Part shown: one piece after another, positions 8,701 through 19,300 of the stretch
How positions within the stretch are numbered: the first letter of the stretch is position 1
Layout: each line of letters opens with the position of its first letter
Made by a program: the position numbers and the translations under genes
Assembly (NCBI GenBank): GCA_964497925.1
Contig: CAZCFE010000017.1
Coordinates: 1 to 26,891 of the forward strand
Source of the DNA: CAIYWZ01 sp964497925
GTDB taxonomy: Bacteria; Pseudomonadota; Alphaproteobacteria; CAIYWZ01
Direction of reading: 5' to 3'
Length of the DNA: 26,891 nucleotides
The notes under the pieces: generated by a model
Told to the model about the DNA's origin: nothing
Seen by the model: only the letters and a program-made list of their open reading frames with translations
Databases searched by the model: none

Positions 8701-11700
8701 ACTGCTTGTTGTGATATAGAGCAAAAATTCCGAATCAATATCTGATGCAACAAAACTTCCAGATCGAAGCGTATTAACCAAAACTGCAGCTGATCCAGAA
8801 CTTAAGCTTGCTGCCAAAGAATTGGTATAAATTGCATGTGCCAATAAAACTCTGTTTGCACGAGAAGAGCCGCTTTCTGATGATGTAGATACATACGCGC
8901 TAAAATTGCTTCCAGCAAGAGTTGATGCTGTTTTTCCATCTGTAAATAAAGCATCCACAAGATCTGATTTTTCAGTTCCAGTTGTGGTCATCCCAGTCCC
9001 TAAACCATTACTCAATACATTTTCTGCCAACAAAATACGAATGGCTCTATTTGCACCAGTTTCTGCGCCAAGACTTACATAACTTGCCAAATCAGCACTT
9101 AGATCAGAGTAAATTTTTCCAGCTGCAAGCAAGTCTGCAACAAGAGATTTTTCACCATCCGTGTCACTAATTGATGTGGCAAGAGATAAAGATCTAATGC
9201 TATGTGCCAATAACATACGTTTTGCTCTATTTGCCCCTGATTCCGCAACAGCTGTGCTGGCATAAGTCAAAAGACCCGCATCTACGCTAGAATCACTCAT
9301 TTGCGCCGTTAAAAGAGCCGAAATTAAGGCTTTTTTACCTGTTGGGGTATCTGCATCATTAATATTGTCCGCAAACCCATTTGCTTGAGCTGTTTGGGCC
9401 AATAAAATACGATCTGCTCTGTTTTGAGCACTTTCTGAAGTTGTTGCTATATAATCAGCTAAATCAGATGCGGACATGCTTCTTTTCCCGGCTGTAAACA
9501 ACAAATCTACCACCTCTGATTTAGACGCAGCGTTTGTTGTTAATGTTTTAATGCTATCTGCCAAAACAACACGCAGCGCCCTATTTGAGCCACTCTCTTC
9601 TGTAGAGCTGATATGAAGAGCCAGTGATGATGTCATATCACCATATCTTTTCCCAGCTGTAAACAAATCATTTGTAAGTGCTCTTTTATGCTCATCCCCA
9701 GAAGTCATTCCAGCACCAAACGATAAAGAGCTGATTTTTTGTGCAAGCAAAATACGTTCACCTCTATTTGCACCACTTTCGCTCACGGTATCAACATAAG
9801 AGGCAACAGTGGCACTCAGATCAGAAGAGCTAATTCCTCCTGCTGTAATGGCACTGATTAATGCTTTTTTGCCCGCATCAGCATCTGCATCACTCAAATT
9901 ATAACCAAGGCTATTGGCATTAACCACATCAACCAATAAAATACGTGTTGCACGCGTTGATCCGCTTTCAGGAGTGGATGTATCAACATAGGCCGTCAAA
10001 CTTGAAGCGCTCAGATTGTTCTCACGTTTATTTTGTGCAAACAAATCATCCACCAAGGCTTTTTTATGTGAAGATCCGTCTGTGATATTGCTGTCCAAAG
10101 ATGCAGCTTTAATACTATATGCCAGCAAAACACGCTGCGCCCTTATTGCCCCTGAATCTGTCTCAACTGGGGTGATATAAGACACAACGCTTTCTATATT
10201 GCTAGAGGTTTTATTTGCGCTGATAAGATCATTAATAAGATCTTTCTTTTGCGTATTTAATGTTCCCGATAAGCTTGCATAAAAAACACTTGAATTGTTA
10301 TTTAAAACTTCGTGCATATCTATCACTTTTCCAAGATAAGTCGCACGCGCGGCCCCAGATTGTGTTGATAAAGAAACAAAATTTTCAACATTGCTAATTG
10401 AGGAAGCACTTCTTGCAATAAGCGCATGAATAAGGTCTGTTTTTTGGGTTATTTGATCACCTGATAAATCTGCATACATACTAGAAGACAATGCTGCATC
10501 AATATCAATGATTTTCCCCAAATAAGTTGCTCTATCGGCCCCTGAATCAGTGTTACTTAATTGTTTGAACGCAGCAATAGCTGTAATTTGAGCAGGCGTA
10601 CGTGAAGAAGAGTAAAGAGCATCTACCAAGACTTTTTCCCCTACCCCACCTGAGTTGGTAATGCTTTGCGCTAAAGAATTGCTATATACACTGCTTGCCG
10701 TTTCAATACGAAGACCTCTTTGAGACGCAGTGTCAGATATCCCCGTATTCACATAAGATGCAACTGTAGAGTCAATATGAGAAGCGTTGATCCCACGAGA
10801 AAGCAAATCAGTAATAAGCGCTTTAAGATCACCTGACCCTAATGAATTTGCTCTGATATTATCTCCAAGTAAAATGCGCGCCGCTCTGGTCGACCCTGTC
10901 TCAGAGATGCCTGTTTCAACATAATCCATTAAAGTTGATGTGATGTCGGAAGCCTCTTTATTGGCCGTTCTAAGCGCATCAATTAACGCTTTTTTCTCAT
11001 TCAAAACTGTTCCTGACAAAGATGCATCTAAAGAATTTGAAATAATTGAATCAATTAACAAAATACGTTTGGATCTGTTGGCCCCTGTTTCAGTTGCAGC
11101 GCTAATATAGTCATAAACCGTGGATCCATTGAGTGTGTTGTATCTTTTTCCAGCTGTATATAACGAATCCACTAAACTTGATTTTTCGCCAGCATCGCTA
11201 ATGCTTACATAAACTCCTGCCTGTTGAACACGGTGTGCAAGAAGTATACGCGCAGCTCTAACACTTGCATCCTCAGAAGATGTTGAAACAAATGCCTTTA
11301 AAGATGCATCAAAATCAGCAGCTGCTCTGTTATCGTTAAATAAAGCATCAGTCAGAGTCGAAGGAGAAGATGACACGTTATCCATAAAGCCATATTCATA
11401 CAATTGGTCAGCTATTTGTATTCTTTTTAATCTGTTGGCCAAAACCTCAACCCCAGTACTAATGGCATTACCCGCTCTTACAACCCTTGACAAAGATGGC
11501 ATTTGAGTCACCAAATATTGACGTCGAGCATTGCCATCATTACTCAAGTTTCCAAAAACCCCTAGCTTATGCAGGGCAATATATTTTGCACGCTGAACTG
11601 TTGTTGTGTTCAACGTCATGGAATCTATGGCAATTCGTGAAAATGTTAGTGCATTTATATCCAACGCTGTTATCCCTGAAAGCAATAAACTGTTAATCAG

Positions 11701-12981
11701 GTCTTTTTTATCAACACTTGACCCATCGCTAAGTTTTCCATACAGCTTTTTCGAAGAAAGCGCCGCATTCATATCAATAAGACTTAAAACATAAGCTTTT
11801 TTAGCACTTAAGGTGGTATATGAAGACATAACAGAAGCATCAGCAAATGCCGCAACAGCCCTTACCTGGTCAGCAGTAACCCCGTCAGAATCCAGCCCTT
11901 CTATAAGAGCGCTTCCCCAGTCATTCAAAGAACTTGATGCAACAGCATCAGCTAATTTCATATGGTTAATATTGGTATATCCAAATGCAGATTTTCCTTG
12001 AGAAAACCAAGCTTGAAGCTCTTTTCTTGTGGCCGCATTCGCACTTGCAAAGGTTGATTGTACTTCAGATGGAATAGAAGAAGGATGAAATGATTCAACA
12101 CCAGGTAAAGCAGAACTTACAGACGGCAATGACGGCAAACTCATCAAATAACGCCTTAGCCTGTCTTTATCAGAATAATTGTTTAAACTAGTTTGGGTCA
12201 GAATAAACGCATCCACTCCTTTAAGCTTGTTCATGGCAGTTAATTTTTCACTCCAACTCGCCCAAGAATTTGCCCCTGTAATAAGATCAATGTCTTTTGA
12301 CCAATCTGCTTTATTGCGTGAAACCGCATACCATTTTGAGGCACTTTCAATATCTTTTTGCATGGGAAGACCAAATAAAATATGATCATTTTTCGCACTT
12401 ATATACATTGCACGATTAACTTTACTGGCATTGTACCACGTGATTGCTCTTTCACGCTCTTTCCATGTTGAAAACCCCCCAAAAACACTGCTATCAGCAG
12501 GTATTGCATCTTTAAAATCCATAGCTTTTGCTTGTTCAGGCAAACTTAAGCCAGTTAAAGCCCCTGATGATTTCATAGAATCAATTTGACCAGCACCAGA
12601 AGAGCGTTTTGAATATTTTATCAAAATACGTATTTGTGACGAAATTTTTGAAACACCTTCAATCAAAGAATCCGCCTGTTCAAGTAAATCAGAAGAAAAA
12701 GTACGAAACTGTTTCAAAACATTCATTTTCGCATTAGAAGACGTAAGCGCATTTAAAATAGACACACATGTTTGGTTTTGAAACACTTTCTCAATATCAT
12801 CTCTGTCAAAACTCGCAAGCCCTGAATAATTTGTAATGCCTGCATTTGAAAAATAAGTTTGAAAATTTGAATTTGAGGAACTCCACTCACTTGTATCAGG
12901 AAAATCTGTGCTATATGCCTGCTCTTGCGCAATAAGGTGAATAACAGCCACAGATAATAAAACATAATTCCTCTTTTTCAT
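5788..12981 (-). CDS. Giant exported helical-repeat protein, 2397 aa
   Basis: Unrecognised family. The start at 12981 gives a good signal peptide (MKKRNYVLLSVAVIHLIAQ, cleavage near AYS, residues 22-24) with AGGGA about 10 nt upstream; the in-frame ATG at 13038 lacks a ribosome site and would add 19 polar residues before the signal. Layout: unique N-domain (about 25-387); about 23 tandem repeats of about 60 residues (about 388-1765) with core RAxRILLA, then K-LV-LF-AGK and an SYV segment; about 14 repeats of 28-40 residues (about 1815-2310) with core ARTALxxAKxIID; and a short tail ending YIYGLLPE. Both repeats look helical, rich in Ala, Leu and Ser, suggesting a long solenoid. One Cys is seen in the mature chain, near residue 71. 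There is no C-terminal barrel or LPXTG-type anchor. It is probably a surface or secreted binding protein, with the ligand unknown. Confidence 0.85.
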   Translation of the reverse strand: MKKRNYVLLSVAVIHLIAQEQAYSTDFPDTSEWSSSNSNFQTYFSNAGITNYSGLASFDRDDIEKVFQNQTCVSILNALTSSNAKMNVLKQFRTFSSDLLEQADSLIEGVSKISSQIRILIKYSKRSSGAGQIDSMKSSGALTGLSLPEQAKAMDFKDAIPADSSVFGGFSTWKERERAITWYNASKVNRAMYISAKNDHILFGLPMQKDIESASKWYAVSRNKADWSKDIDLITGANSWASWSEKLTAMNKLKGVDAFILTQTSLNNYSDKDRLRRYLMSLPSLPSVSSALPGVESFHPSSIPSEVQSTFASANAATRKELQAWFSQGKSAFGYTNINHMKLADAVASSSLNDWGSALIEGLDSDGVTADQVRAVAAFADASVMSSYTTLSAKKAYVLSLIDMNAALSSKKLYGKLSDGSSVDKKDLINSLLLSGITALDINALTFSRIAIDSMTLNTTTVQRAKYIALHKLGVFGNLSNDGNARRQYLVTQMPSLSRVVRAGNAISTGVEVLANRLKRIQIADQLYEYGFMDNVSSSPSTLTDALFNDNRAAADFDASLKAFVSTSSEDASVRAARILLAHRVQQAGVYVSISDAGEKSSLVDSLYTAGKRYNTLNGSTVYDYISAATETGANRSKRILLIDSIISNSLDASLSGTVLNEKKALIDALRTANKEASDITSTLMDYVETGISETGSTRAARILLGDNIRANSLGSGDLKALITDLLSRGINASHIDSTVASYVNTGISDTASQRGLRIETASSVYSNSLAQSITNSGGVGEKVLVDALYSSSRTPAQITAIAAFKQLSNTDSGADRATYLGKIIDIDAALSSSMYADLSGDQITQKTDLIHALIARSASSISNVENFVSLSTQSGAARATYLGKVIDMHEVLNNNSSVFYASLSGTLNTQKKDLINDLISANKTSSNIESVVSYITPVETDSGAIRAQRVLLAYSIKAASLDSNITDGSSHKKALVDDLFAQNKRENNLSASSLTAYVDTSTPESGSTRATRILLVDVVNANSLGYNLSDADADAGKKALISAITAGGISSSDLSATVASYVDTVSESGANRGERILLAQKISSLSFGAGMTSGDEHKRALTNDLFTAGKRYGDMTSSLALHISSTEESGSNRALRVVLADSIKTLTTNAASKSEVVDLLFTAGKRSMSASDLADYIATTSESAQNRADRILLAQTAQANGFADNINDADTPTGKKALISALLTAQMSDSSVDAGLLTYASTAVAESGANRAKRMLLAHSIRSLSLATSISDTDGEKSLVADLLAAGKIYSDLSADLASYVSLGAETGANRAIRILLAENVLSNGLGTGMTTTGTEKSDLVDALFTDGKTASTLAGSNFSAYVSTSSESGSSRANRVLLAHAIYTNSLAASLSSGSAAVLVNTLRSGSFVASDIDSEFLLYITTSSESDANRAKRILLAKSLKTRSLADSISNSGGVGEKALVAGILNASKDASAITDTVASFVSAASEDGASRSARILLAFYINDKGFSNNISDAAQRKTLIDDLFSAGQRIDNVVLDALSYVDTTSESGALRAKRILLAQTVHTNSLAASIDDSTDGQKALVSALVGASLTSANVTGVLNYIATPSEHGSERGDRILLAYAIASQSFASGISDSGGVGEKALVSALKGHMIPSDIDNDVAAYINAAVTESGSARGARILLSDALRDQGLGVNLANSTQKKDLVAGLLSASKAYTDITSNLAAYVSTSSESGSDRSARVLLASAVYSNSLAVNLSSGTPKDLVDGLFTAGQTAAQMISIKDLVDTSAASVASMVSAIGSLWTYYNGAGVNLSTVLGLGSTSGEKRLALEAAYNGLFSGIYDTPSSLSTAVANYIAVSDRSAVLAITGVSSAADKRIAFDVAARGLFDGVNDAAIFASAKTIINNDTSGGMTYFANMISGATSAQARTALANAKEVYDANAAYLGGSSILGSSTGAQARTVLADAKTIIDLGSTYFSDILGGLGSSSDRQSYLASAAYMVASGVSLSELFAGLSTSGEKRGKLDSVKSITDLEGGAQYLSIISQSASSADLQTGLTNAKKLIGYLTAGVATNGTTYFTNLLSGLSSSVSGDGAIARAALVYAANVIDYDYSSPTTYELDNFFSGASGETARHAVRNASTVIDQSWGAVDYFENIMLDFSSASSARSALSNAYDILSSTSSSYFTVVLYNVTGGSARTALSNTKAIIDQSVNLDDLLNGLPSGSVQTGLLRAKTVIDNSTSHFADIMAATNSGITISNVTSDQGARRALMKAFYNANATGDLNALLDLSGTPLSGASLRSALNWYETTVSTVLNSAKFNALRQKGLDGTHTIGLFEGYTSSNMRALVDALSASPTMLSATDVTNLISSGSINWSNSAMASNATPSARAAYIYGLLPE
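6050..7530 (-). repeat. Second protein-repeat block (28-40 residues, about 14 copies)
   Basis: Coding repeats inside the 2397-aa gene. The consensus is a helix ARTALxxAKxIID, then a variable stretch with TYF or DLL, then a Gly/Ser turn. Clear copies include ARTALANAKEVYD, ARTVLADAKTIID, ARSALSNAYDIL, ARTALSNTKAIID and VQTGLLRAKTVID. Lengths vary more than in the first block, and DNA similarity between copies is low. Block ends are approximate. Confidence 0.7.
7680..11830 (-). repeat. First protein-repeat block (about 60 residues, about 23 copies)
   Basis: Coding repeats spaced about 180-187 bp. Twenty copies of an ESGANRAKRILLA-type core can be read between about 11280 and 7755, for example near 11255, 11070, 10880, 9950, 9765, 9228, 9045, 8860, 8680, 8495, 8318, 8138, 7953 and 7775. 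Three more diverged copies precede them, near 11810 (KKAYVLSLIDMNAAL), 11600 (QRAKYIALHKLG) and 11440 (RLKRIQIADQ). Two central copies, near 10530 and 10345, carry ATYLGKxID instead of RILLA and resemble the outermost N-terminal copy. Confidence 0.85.
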
Positions 12982-13243
12982 AATAAACTTTCCCTTTCTA
13001 TAACTATAACTTGAACAATCATTCGTGAGAATCATCATGACTTGATAAGTTTAATTATATATTAAAATGAAAAAAGATTTTTTGTGCATAATGAAAAAAA
13101 ATATTGACAATTTATTTTCACATGATAAAATACACTTAAATATACGAACTTAAACCACTCATATACCACATATTTTAAACGAAAAAGATTTTTTGCTCTT
13201 TGCCCTTGAAATGAAACAAAAAAACATTATATGAGATGAGTAA
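12982..13243. other. AT-rich intergenic leader between the two giant genes
   Basis: With the adjoining terminator and 3' tail this 325-bp gap (12982-13306) holds no gene. For the minus-strand repeat protein there is TATAAT (complement of 13054-13059) about 73 bp before its start, with no convincing -35; it would give a leader of about 65 nt and agrees with the start at 12981. A 14-nt sequence, AAAAAGATTTTTTG, occurs twice (13071-13084 and 13182-13195). A plus-strand promoter-like pair is listed separately. Confidence 0.5.
13104..13131 (+). promoter_or_regulatory. Possible plus-strand promoter in the intergenic gap
   Basis: TTGACA (13104-13109) and TAAAAT (13126-13131) are separated by 16 nt. 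Transcription would run toward the 3' end of the giant exoprotein gene, antisense to it. No ORF or plus-strand terminator follows, so this may be a chance match in AT-rich DNA or the start of a small antisense RNA. Confidence 0.3.
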
Positions 13244-13273
13244 TAAAAAAAGAGGAGGGATTGTTCCCCCCTC
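13244..13273 (-). terminator. Strong intrinsic terminator of the giant exoprotein gene
   Basis: On the minus strand an 8-bp G+C-rich stem (13266-13273 with 13252-13259, one G-T pair) closes a 6-nt loop and is followed by seven T (complement of 13245-13251). It lies 33 bp past the TAA of the exoprotein gene and stands out in very AT-rich DNA. It separates the transcripts of the two giant genes. Confidence 0.93.
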
Positions 13274-13306
13274 CCCTTAATATTATAAGTTAAATATAGA
13301 TCTTTA

Positions 13307-16300
13307 TTATTGTGAATCAGATATGGGATTTGACTTACCAACAGCTGTTGCATCAAGCCCTTGGAATCCTTTTCCTGTAATAGTGTCAATGACTGAAAAG
13401 CCAACTCCTGGGGTTATTTTAGATGAAACACTTCTTAACACAGAAGAAGAGAAATTGATGTCTCCTGTGGAAGTGATCCCTAAAGAGTTAAAGTCAGTTC
13501 CACCTGTAGCTTTTCCATAAGTTGCAAGCGTTGCACTTCCAATAACATTATTCATGGCAACACTGCCCATAGAGCTGGCATCAAAGTAAACGTATCTAAC
13601 ACCTGTATTCAAGGCAACATTACCAGAAGTTTTTCCAAAACGAAGTTTCTGTGCAGCGCTCATAACAACATCAGGGTTTGCAGCATTTCCAGCCCCAATT
13701 ACAGTTGCACCATTGAATGTCAGTTCAAGATCTGATCTTGCTCTTGATGTATCCAAAGGATCTTTAATGCTTATCCCTGAGAACCCTTCAACAGTAACAT
13801 ATTGAAGCTTAGACGCGCTTCTTGCAACAACATCCATAAATGGTTTTGCATTAATGAAATCAGTTGCAGAGGAGCCAACACCAAAAGTTCCTTTTAAGTT
13901 TTTCAAAATCAATGATTTGGAATAAATTGTTGCAAAATCACCCATCACAGCTTTATCTGCCACAACTGAAACACTTTGGTTTGATGTAACGGATGCATTT
14001 ACTGTTGCAACTCCAATTTCTGTTGCTGGTCTCCATTGTGAACCTGCCTGAATAACAACTGGTGCATTTTGGGCATCAATTGGTGTATTGATTTGTGTGT
14101 TTTTTCCTTGAACCAACAAGCTTTTAAAATCACCCGAAATTGGAGCATTTGAAGAAGATGTTGATTCACCAATTAATGTATCAGACGACTCTCTTCCAAC
14201 TCTAACATCAGTTGTTGAGGGAGATTTTAAAACATTTTTAAGTGTGGATGTTCTAAAAAGAGCATTTGCAGATGTATCATCAACAACAGTGTTGGAATCA
14301 AAGTCATAAATCCAAAATGATGTAACATCAACCTTTGAGCCATTATCTTGGAAAGATTGTCTTGCACCAACAGTAAGAGCTTTTGTTGTAACCATTGTTT
14401 GACCAAATGTTGTGGGCAACATAACATTACGTCCATAAAGCTCTAAATTTCCATTTGTATAAGAAATTGGTGAATTAATCATCAAATCATACCAATTTGC
14501 ATTAAGCCTTAACAGAATTCCAACTGTGCTCAACAAGGTATTTAAATCACTCATACCAACTCCTGGTGTCATTTGTATGAAAGACTCGACTCCTTTATCA
14601 CCAAGCTGCATTGCATTTTGATAGTTATAAAAGTAAATGTTTCCTTTTATTTTCCGTCCATTGGTAATTAAGTGATTGGCATTAACAATAGAATATCCTG
14701 CTTGAATTGCATCTTGAGCGGATCCGGCTTCAAATGTTAAGTCTCCAGAAACTGTCATATCAAGACTATTTGTAACTATCACTGGAGTTGATCCAATAAC
14801 TGTATTACCTGTAATACGCATTGTTAATTTTCCAGCATTTCCACCAATCTTTGCAACATTTTTCATTTGAGGCAGATTAGAATCACCTTGCACTTTAAGT
14901 GTGAGTTCTCCGTTCCCCAAATCAAATTGAGAACCTGTCATAGAAATCACATTTTGAGCAACATCCAAAACTGCCACCCCAGAAGTCACAACATTTCCAT
15001 CAAATTCAAGATTTTTAGCTGTTTTTAAAGCCATATTCGCGGCCGTTGAGTTTCCAACTCTTAGAACAGAATCAGACGAAACTTTTGCCGCGGATGAAGA
15101 ATCGAGCATAACTTTATATCCAGCCCCAAGATTCAAATCAACATCAATGTCTCCTTTTAAAAGAACATTATGCATAAATGGTTTTGCGGGCGTTCCAAAA
15201 GCACCAGAAAGAGTTCTGATATTATTTGCGCTAAATGCCATTGTTTCAACATTTCCTGCAATATCATCCAAGTTTGAAATATCAAGATCCATGGTTTTTC
15301 TTGAAATGCTCAATACTTTTGCATCAACTGCGCCAACAACCCCAGCTGAAATTGCATTATCCGACACAATTTCAACATTCCCTGTTTGCGAGACAACCTT
15401 GGTAAGCCCTTCAACAGTCGTTGAAGATCCCATGATCATGTCACTTGCCGCATCCACCACGATATCACCTTGTGCGTTTGCCACAAAATTTGCAGCACTT
15501 ACACTCACGTTCATATCTTGGCCAGAAATAAGAGCAACCGTTTTTGGAGATTGAATTTGTGATGTTGCATCGCTCATAGACATTTTGCCATCTGACTTTG
15601 CAACAACATGACCTGTGTCAGACTTGATGTCTCCTGACACAAGGTCACCCACTGCGTGCACACGGACATCTCCTCCGGATGAGTAAGCTTTGACTTCCCC
15701 AGCTGCATCAACCATCATATCGATATTTTCAGAAGCATTGACTTCCACAGTTTGCCCGTGAACAGTTCCACCTGAAAGGCTTTTGGTATCAACGATCACA
15801 GATGGTGCTCTAAGATCTCCAATGATAAGCGCCAAAATAGAATGCACTCTTAGTGGATCAGATGAGTCAATGAATATAGCATTTGCAGATTCAACCGTTA
15901 AAATATCAGATAAAGATGGTGCATCCGATGCGATTTTCAAGATATTAGAAGCACTGCCAATTGTGTTAGAGCCAGAATCAAGTTTCAAGTTACCTGTATA
16001 TTTCAAAACGCCATCTTCATATTTCAAATTTTGACCACTTGCAATGACCGTGTTGTTAAACAAACTTAAAATCGAGGCTGGAATCACTTCAGGAATAGGT
16101 GGTGTTGCGGAAGCAACTTGTGTAACAGATGTCCCGTCATAATAAGCCGGCGCATTCACCGTATCGCTTCCTTGTGTTAAAGATCCAGAAACCGGCGCAT
16201 TTATATTCACAACACTTGCAACAATTGGCCCCAGAACTAAAGCAGAAGGTGTTATAATATGAATTTCTCCCGATGTGTTGGCCGATAAAGTTCCGCCCTT

Positions 16301-19300
16301 TGTATCCACAACAAAAGGTGACTCTTCAAGACCAATATCATCGTTTGAAGAGATTGCAATATTACCACCATCAGAGCTGAGTTTTCCACCTTTTGAACCG
16401 CCTTGAATAAATTCAACATCTAAACTAGAATCAGATGAAATATATGTTTTAAAGCCAGGCGCACTAACATTAACTTGTGATGCAGCTCCATGTGATACAT
16501 TCACTGACTCGAACTCTGTCCCAATATCGCCTTGTGAAATCAAATTAATAGTCGTTAAGGACTTGATATTTCCTTTTTCAATTCCATAACCTTGCGTCAA
16601 AATATGAACTTGATCTCCTTCAACGTTGCCTAAATTCAAAGCTGTTGGATAGTATACATCCATATCAAAAACATCGCCAATTTTTGTTTTTTCAGACTCA
16701 ATAACAGCGCCAGAAACCAAATAAACGATATCGCTAGCCTTTGCATTAACCACGCCTGTATTGCCAGTACGAACATTAAGTGGCTCATTAAATTTTCCAA
16801 TTCCTTGCCCGGCAAAAATATCAACACCACCCCACGCACGAATTAAAGTTCGGCTTAAGTCTGATGAATATACAGATTTTTCAGATTTCAATGTAACGTG
16901 ACTGACACTTGGATCATAATATGCTATATCGCTGGCCGACTTTTCACTTGATAATTCAAATTCGGATCCATTCCAACTTGCAACAACATTACCATTTTTA
17001 TCCAAGAATGATCCATCTTTGTCAACATGAGCCAAAGACCTTCCACCAATAAGCCCAGAAATAACCAAATCATCTTTCGCATCAAGTGTAATAGACCCTT
17101 TTGTACTAACTGTCTGTGCATAAATTTTACCCGAAGTTGTTTTAATAATAATTTCACCGGCATTCAAAGCCACAACACCAGAACGATTGGCTGAAGGCGC
17201 AACTTGAATCATACCATTTGGAGCAGCCGCATAAAATTTATCTCCTCCAACAAGTATATCCTCATCTGCCTGAACATAAAAACCTTCTTTATCAGACAAA
17301 CCAATAAGATAAGAAACTGGCGCAACTCTTACAAGATTTGTATTATCCCCAACATTTTTTCCTGCAATCAGAGCAATTCTATTACCAGAAACAATGCCTG
17401 CTGGCGCAACGATCGATTCATCTGATTGCAAAACAACATCTTTATCCGAGTGAACATTCGCCTTAATTTCAATAATGCTTCCTTGTCCTTGCGCTTGAGC
17501 AATCAAATCATGTGTGGTTGAAATTGGTGCGTTCACATAAAGCTTAGATACAAGAATCCTTGTTTCCTTATCAAAAGACATTGCTTCTTGAAACAAAGCC
17601 TGTTTAACAGCAAGAGTCACTTTTCCGGTAATATTTTGAGAAAGTGCCGCAAAATCAGAAGCTGAAATTGATTTATTCACCCCACCAACTTCAATACGAT
17701 CTCCTTGAATTCTAAGGTTATCTGCTAAAAGCGCTACATTGCTTGCCGTAATTTTTGCCCCGTCAATTTGAGCAAAGTTTGCTTGAATTTTTGCATCATC
17801 AAGACCAAGTGTTTTCTTTGAAGCAAGCGATACAACGGCATCCGAATTTACTTCATCAAGCATCATATCTTCATCAGAAGAAATCCAAACCCCATTTTTT
17901 CCAACTGCTTTCACTTTGCCCTTGGATTGAATGTTCAAAGATTGTGCCAAATTTCCAATCATGCTACCAGAAATATCAACACTGCCGGAGGCTTTAATCA
18001 ATGAATTTTCATCTTTAGCCTGAATTTGACCTTGTGCCACCAATTTAAGGCTTCCTGTTTCAGATACAGCACCTTTAAGCAATAGATCTCCATCAGTTTC
18101 CACATCCATGTCGCCAGAAGAAGATACCCAAAGGTCCCCTTGAACATTTACTCTTGATGATGCATCTTTACCTTTTAAGTCTCCACCAGAAATAACATTG
18201 GCAGTATTTGCAGTTAAAGAAGTGTAAATAAGATCTGAATCTGAACCTAAATCCATGTGCCCTATAGCAGAGGCTTCAACTGTTTGAGCATCCACAATAA
18301 TGGATAAATCTTCTTGTGCCTGGATCTTTATATCCGCTCCAATCAAATGTGGTTGTGTCCCAGAAACACCGTTCAAATTTTTGGCTAAAATATCAATATC
18401 ATGACCAGATGCATCAATTTTTCCCACCAATAAATCACGATCACTCATATTGATTTTTAAGGAGTTATCAGATGAAATATAAAGTGCACCAGTCAAATTC
18501 AAAATATCAATAAGAGATGCAGAAGACACATCTCCAGAGTTTGTTAATCTTACAGGAGATGTTACCGACCCAATATCATCATTTGAAATAATCGCGCGTA
18601 AAATAAGAGTCGCATCGTTGCTGTATGTTAAAACTCCACTATCAAAACTTACACCCGATCCTTTAACAAATAAATTATAGTCTTCTAATTTTAGATATCC
18701 AATTGGATCAGCAGATGCAACACGGGATACTCCACCATTCCCAGCATTTACAACTGTTTCTTGTGATGATACATGCACAACTGTTGTTTTCCCAATATCA
18801 TTTGCGGATGTTAAAGAAAGCGTATTCTGCGCATTTAATTGTTTTGTTCCATTTCCTAAAATATCATGCGAAGATACAAATGTAATGTTTTGCGCCACAA
18901 CGTCTTGCTCAAACCCAATATCAGAAGAGCTTCCTGTTGTCGTCACCAAAAGATCACCCTTCACATCATTTTGCCCTATTATCAAAGAACTTGAAGAAGA
19001 CAACGTAACATTTTGCCCTTGCACATTCACCAAGGGTGATACAACTTTCATATCGATATTTTGATCAGATTCAAGTGACAATGGATTGCTCGATGAAATC
19101 ACACCAGAACCAACCATGTTTCCTCCAGAATGAAGAGTTAAAATCAAAGGCACGCTCACATCTTGATCAACGATCATATTGCCAGAAGAGGCTAAAGAAA
19201 CCTTGCTGGTGGATGTTTTACTGCTCCATGCTCCAAAAAGATCCGTTAAAGTAGAGCCCGCTAAGACATCTCCATCAAATGTAAGCGACACATTTTGGAG

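Noticed and set aside
7680..11830. Regularly spaced repeats that might suggest a CRISPR or satellite array
   Set aside because: The period of about 183 bp is a multiple of three, copies differ mostly at synonymous or conservative sites, and the frame is open throughout. They are coding repeats.
12470..12490. Runs of six C, here and near 21395, as phase-variation switches
   Set aside because: Six-base runs in coding DNA are too short to be strong slippage sites, and neither lies near a gene start.
12982..13038. Longer N-terminus of the repeat protein starting at 13038
   Set aside because: It has no ribosome site and would put 19 polar residues before a clean signal peptide; the TATAAT at 13054-13059 would leave almost no leader.
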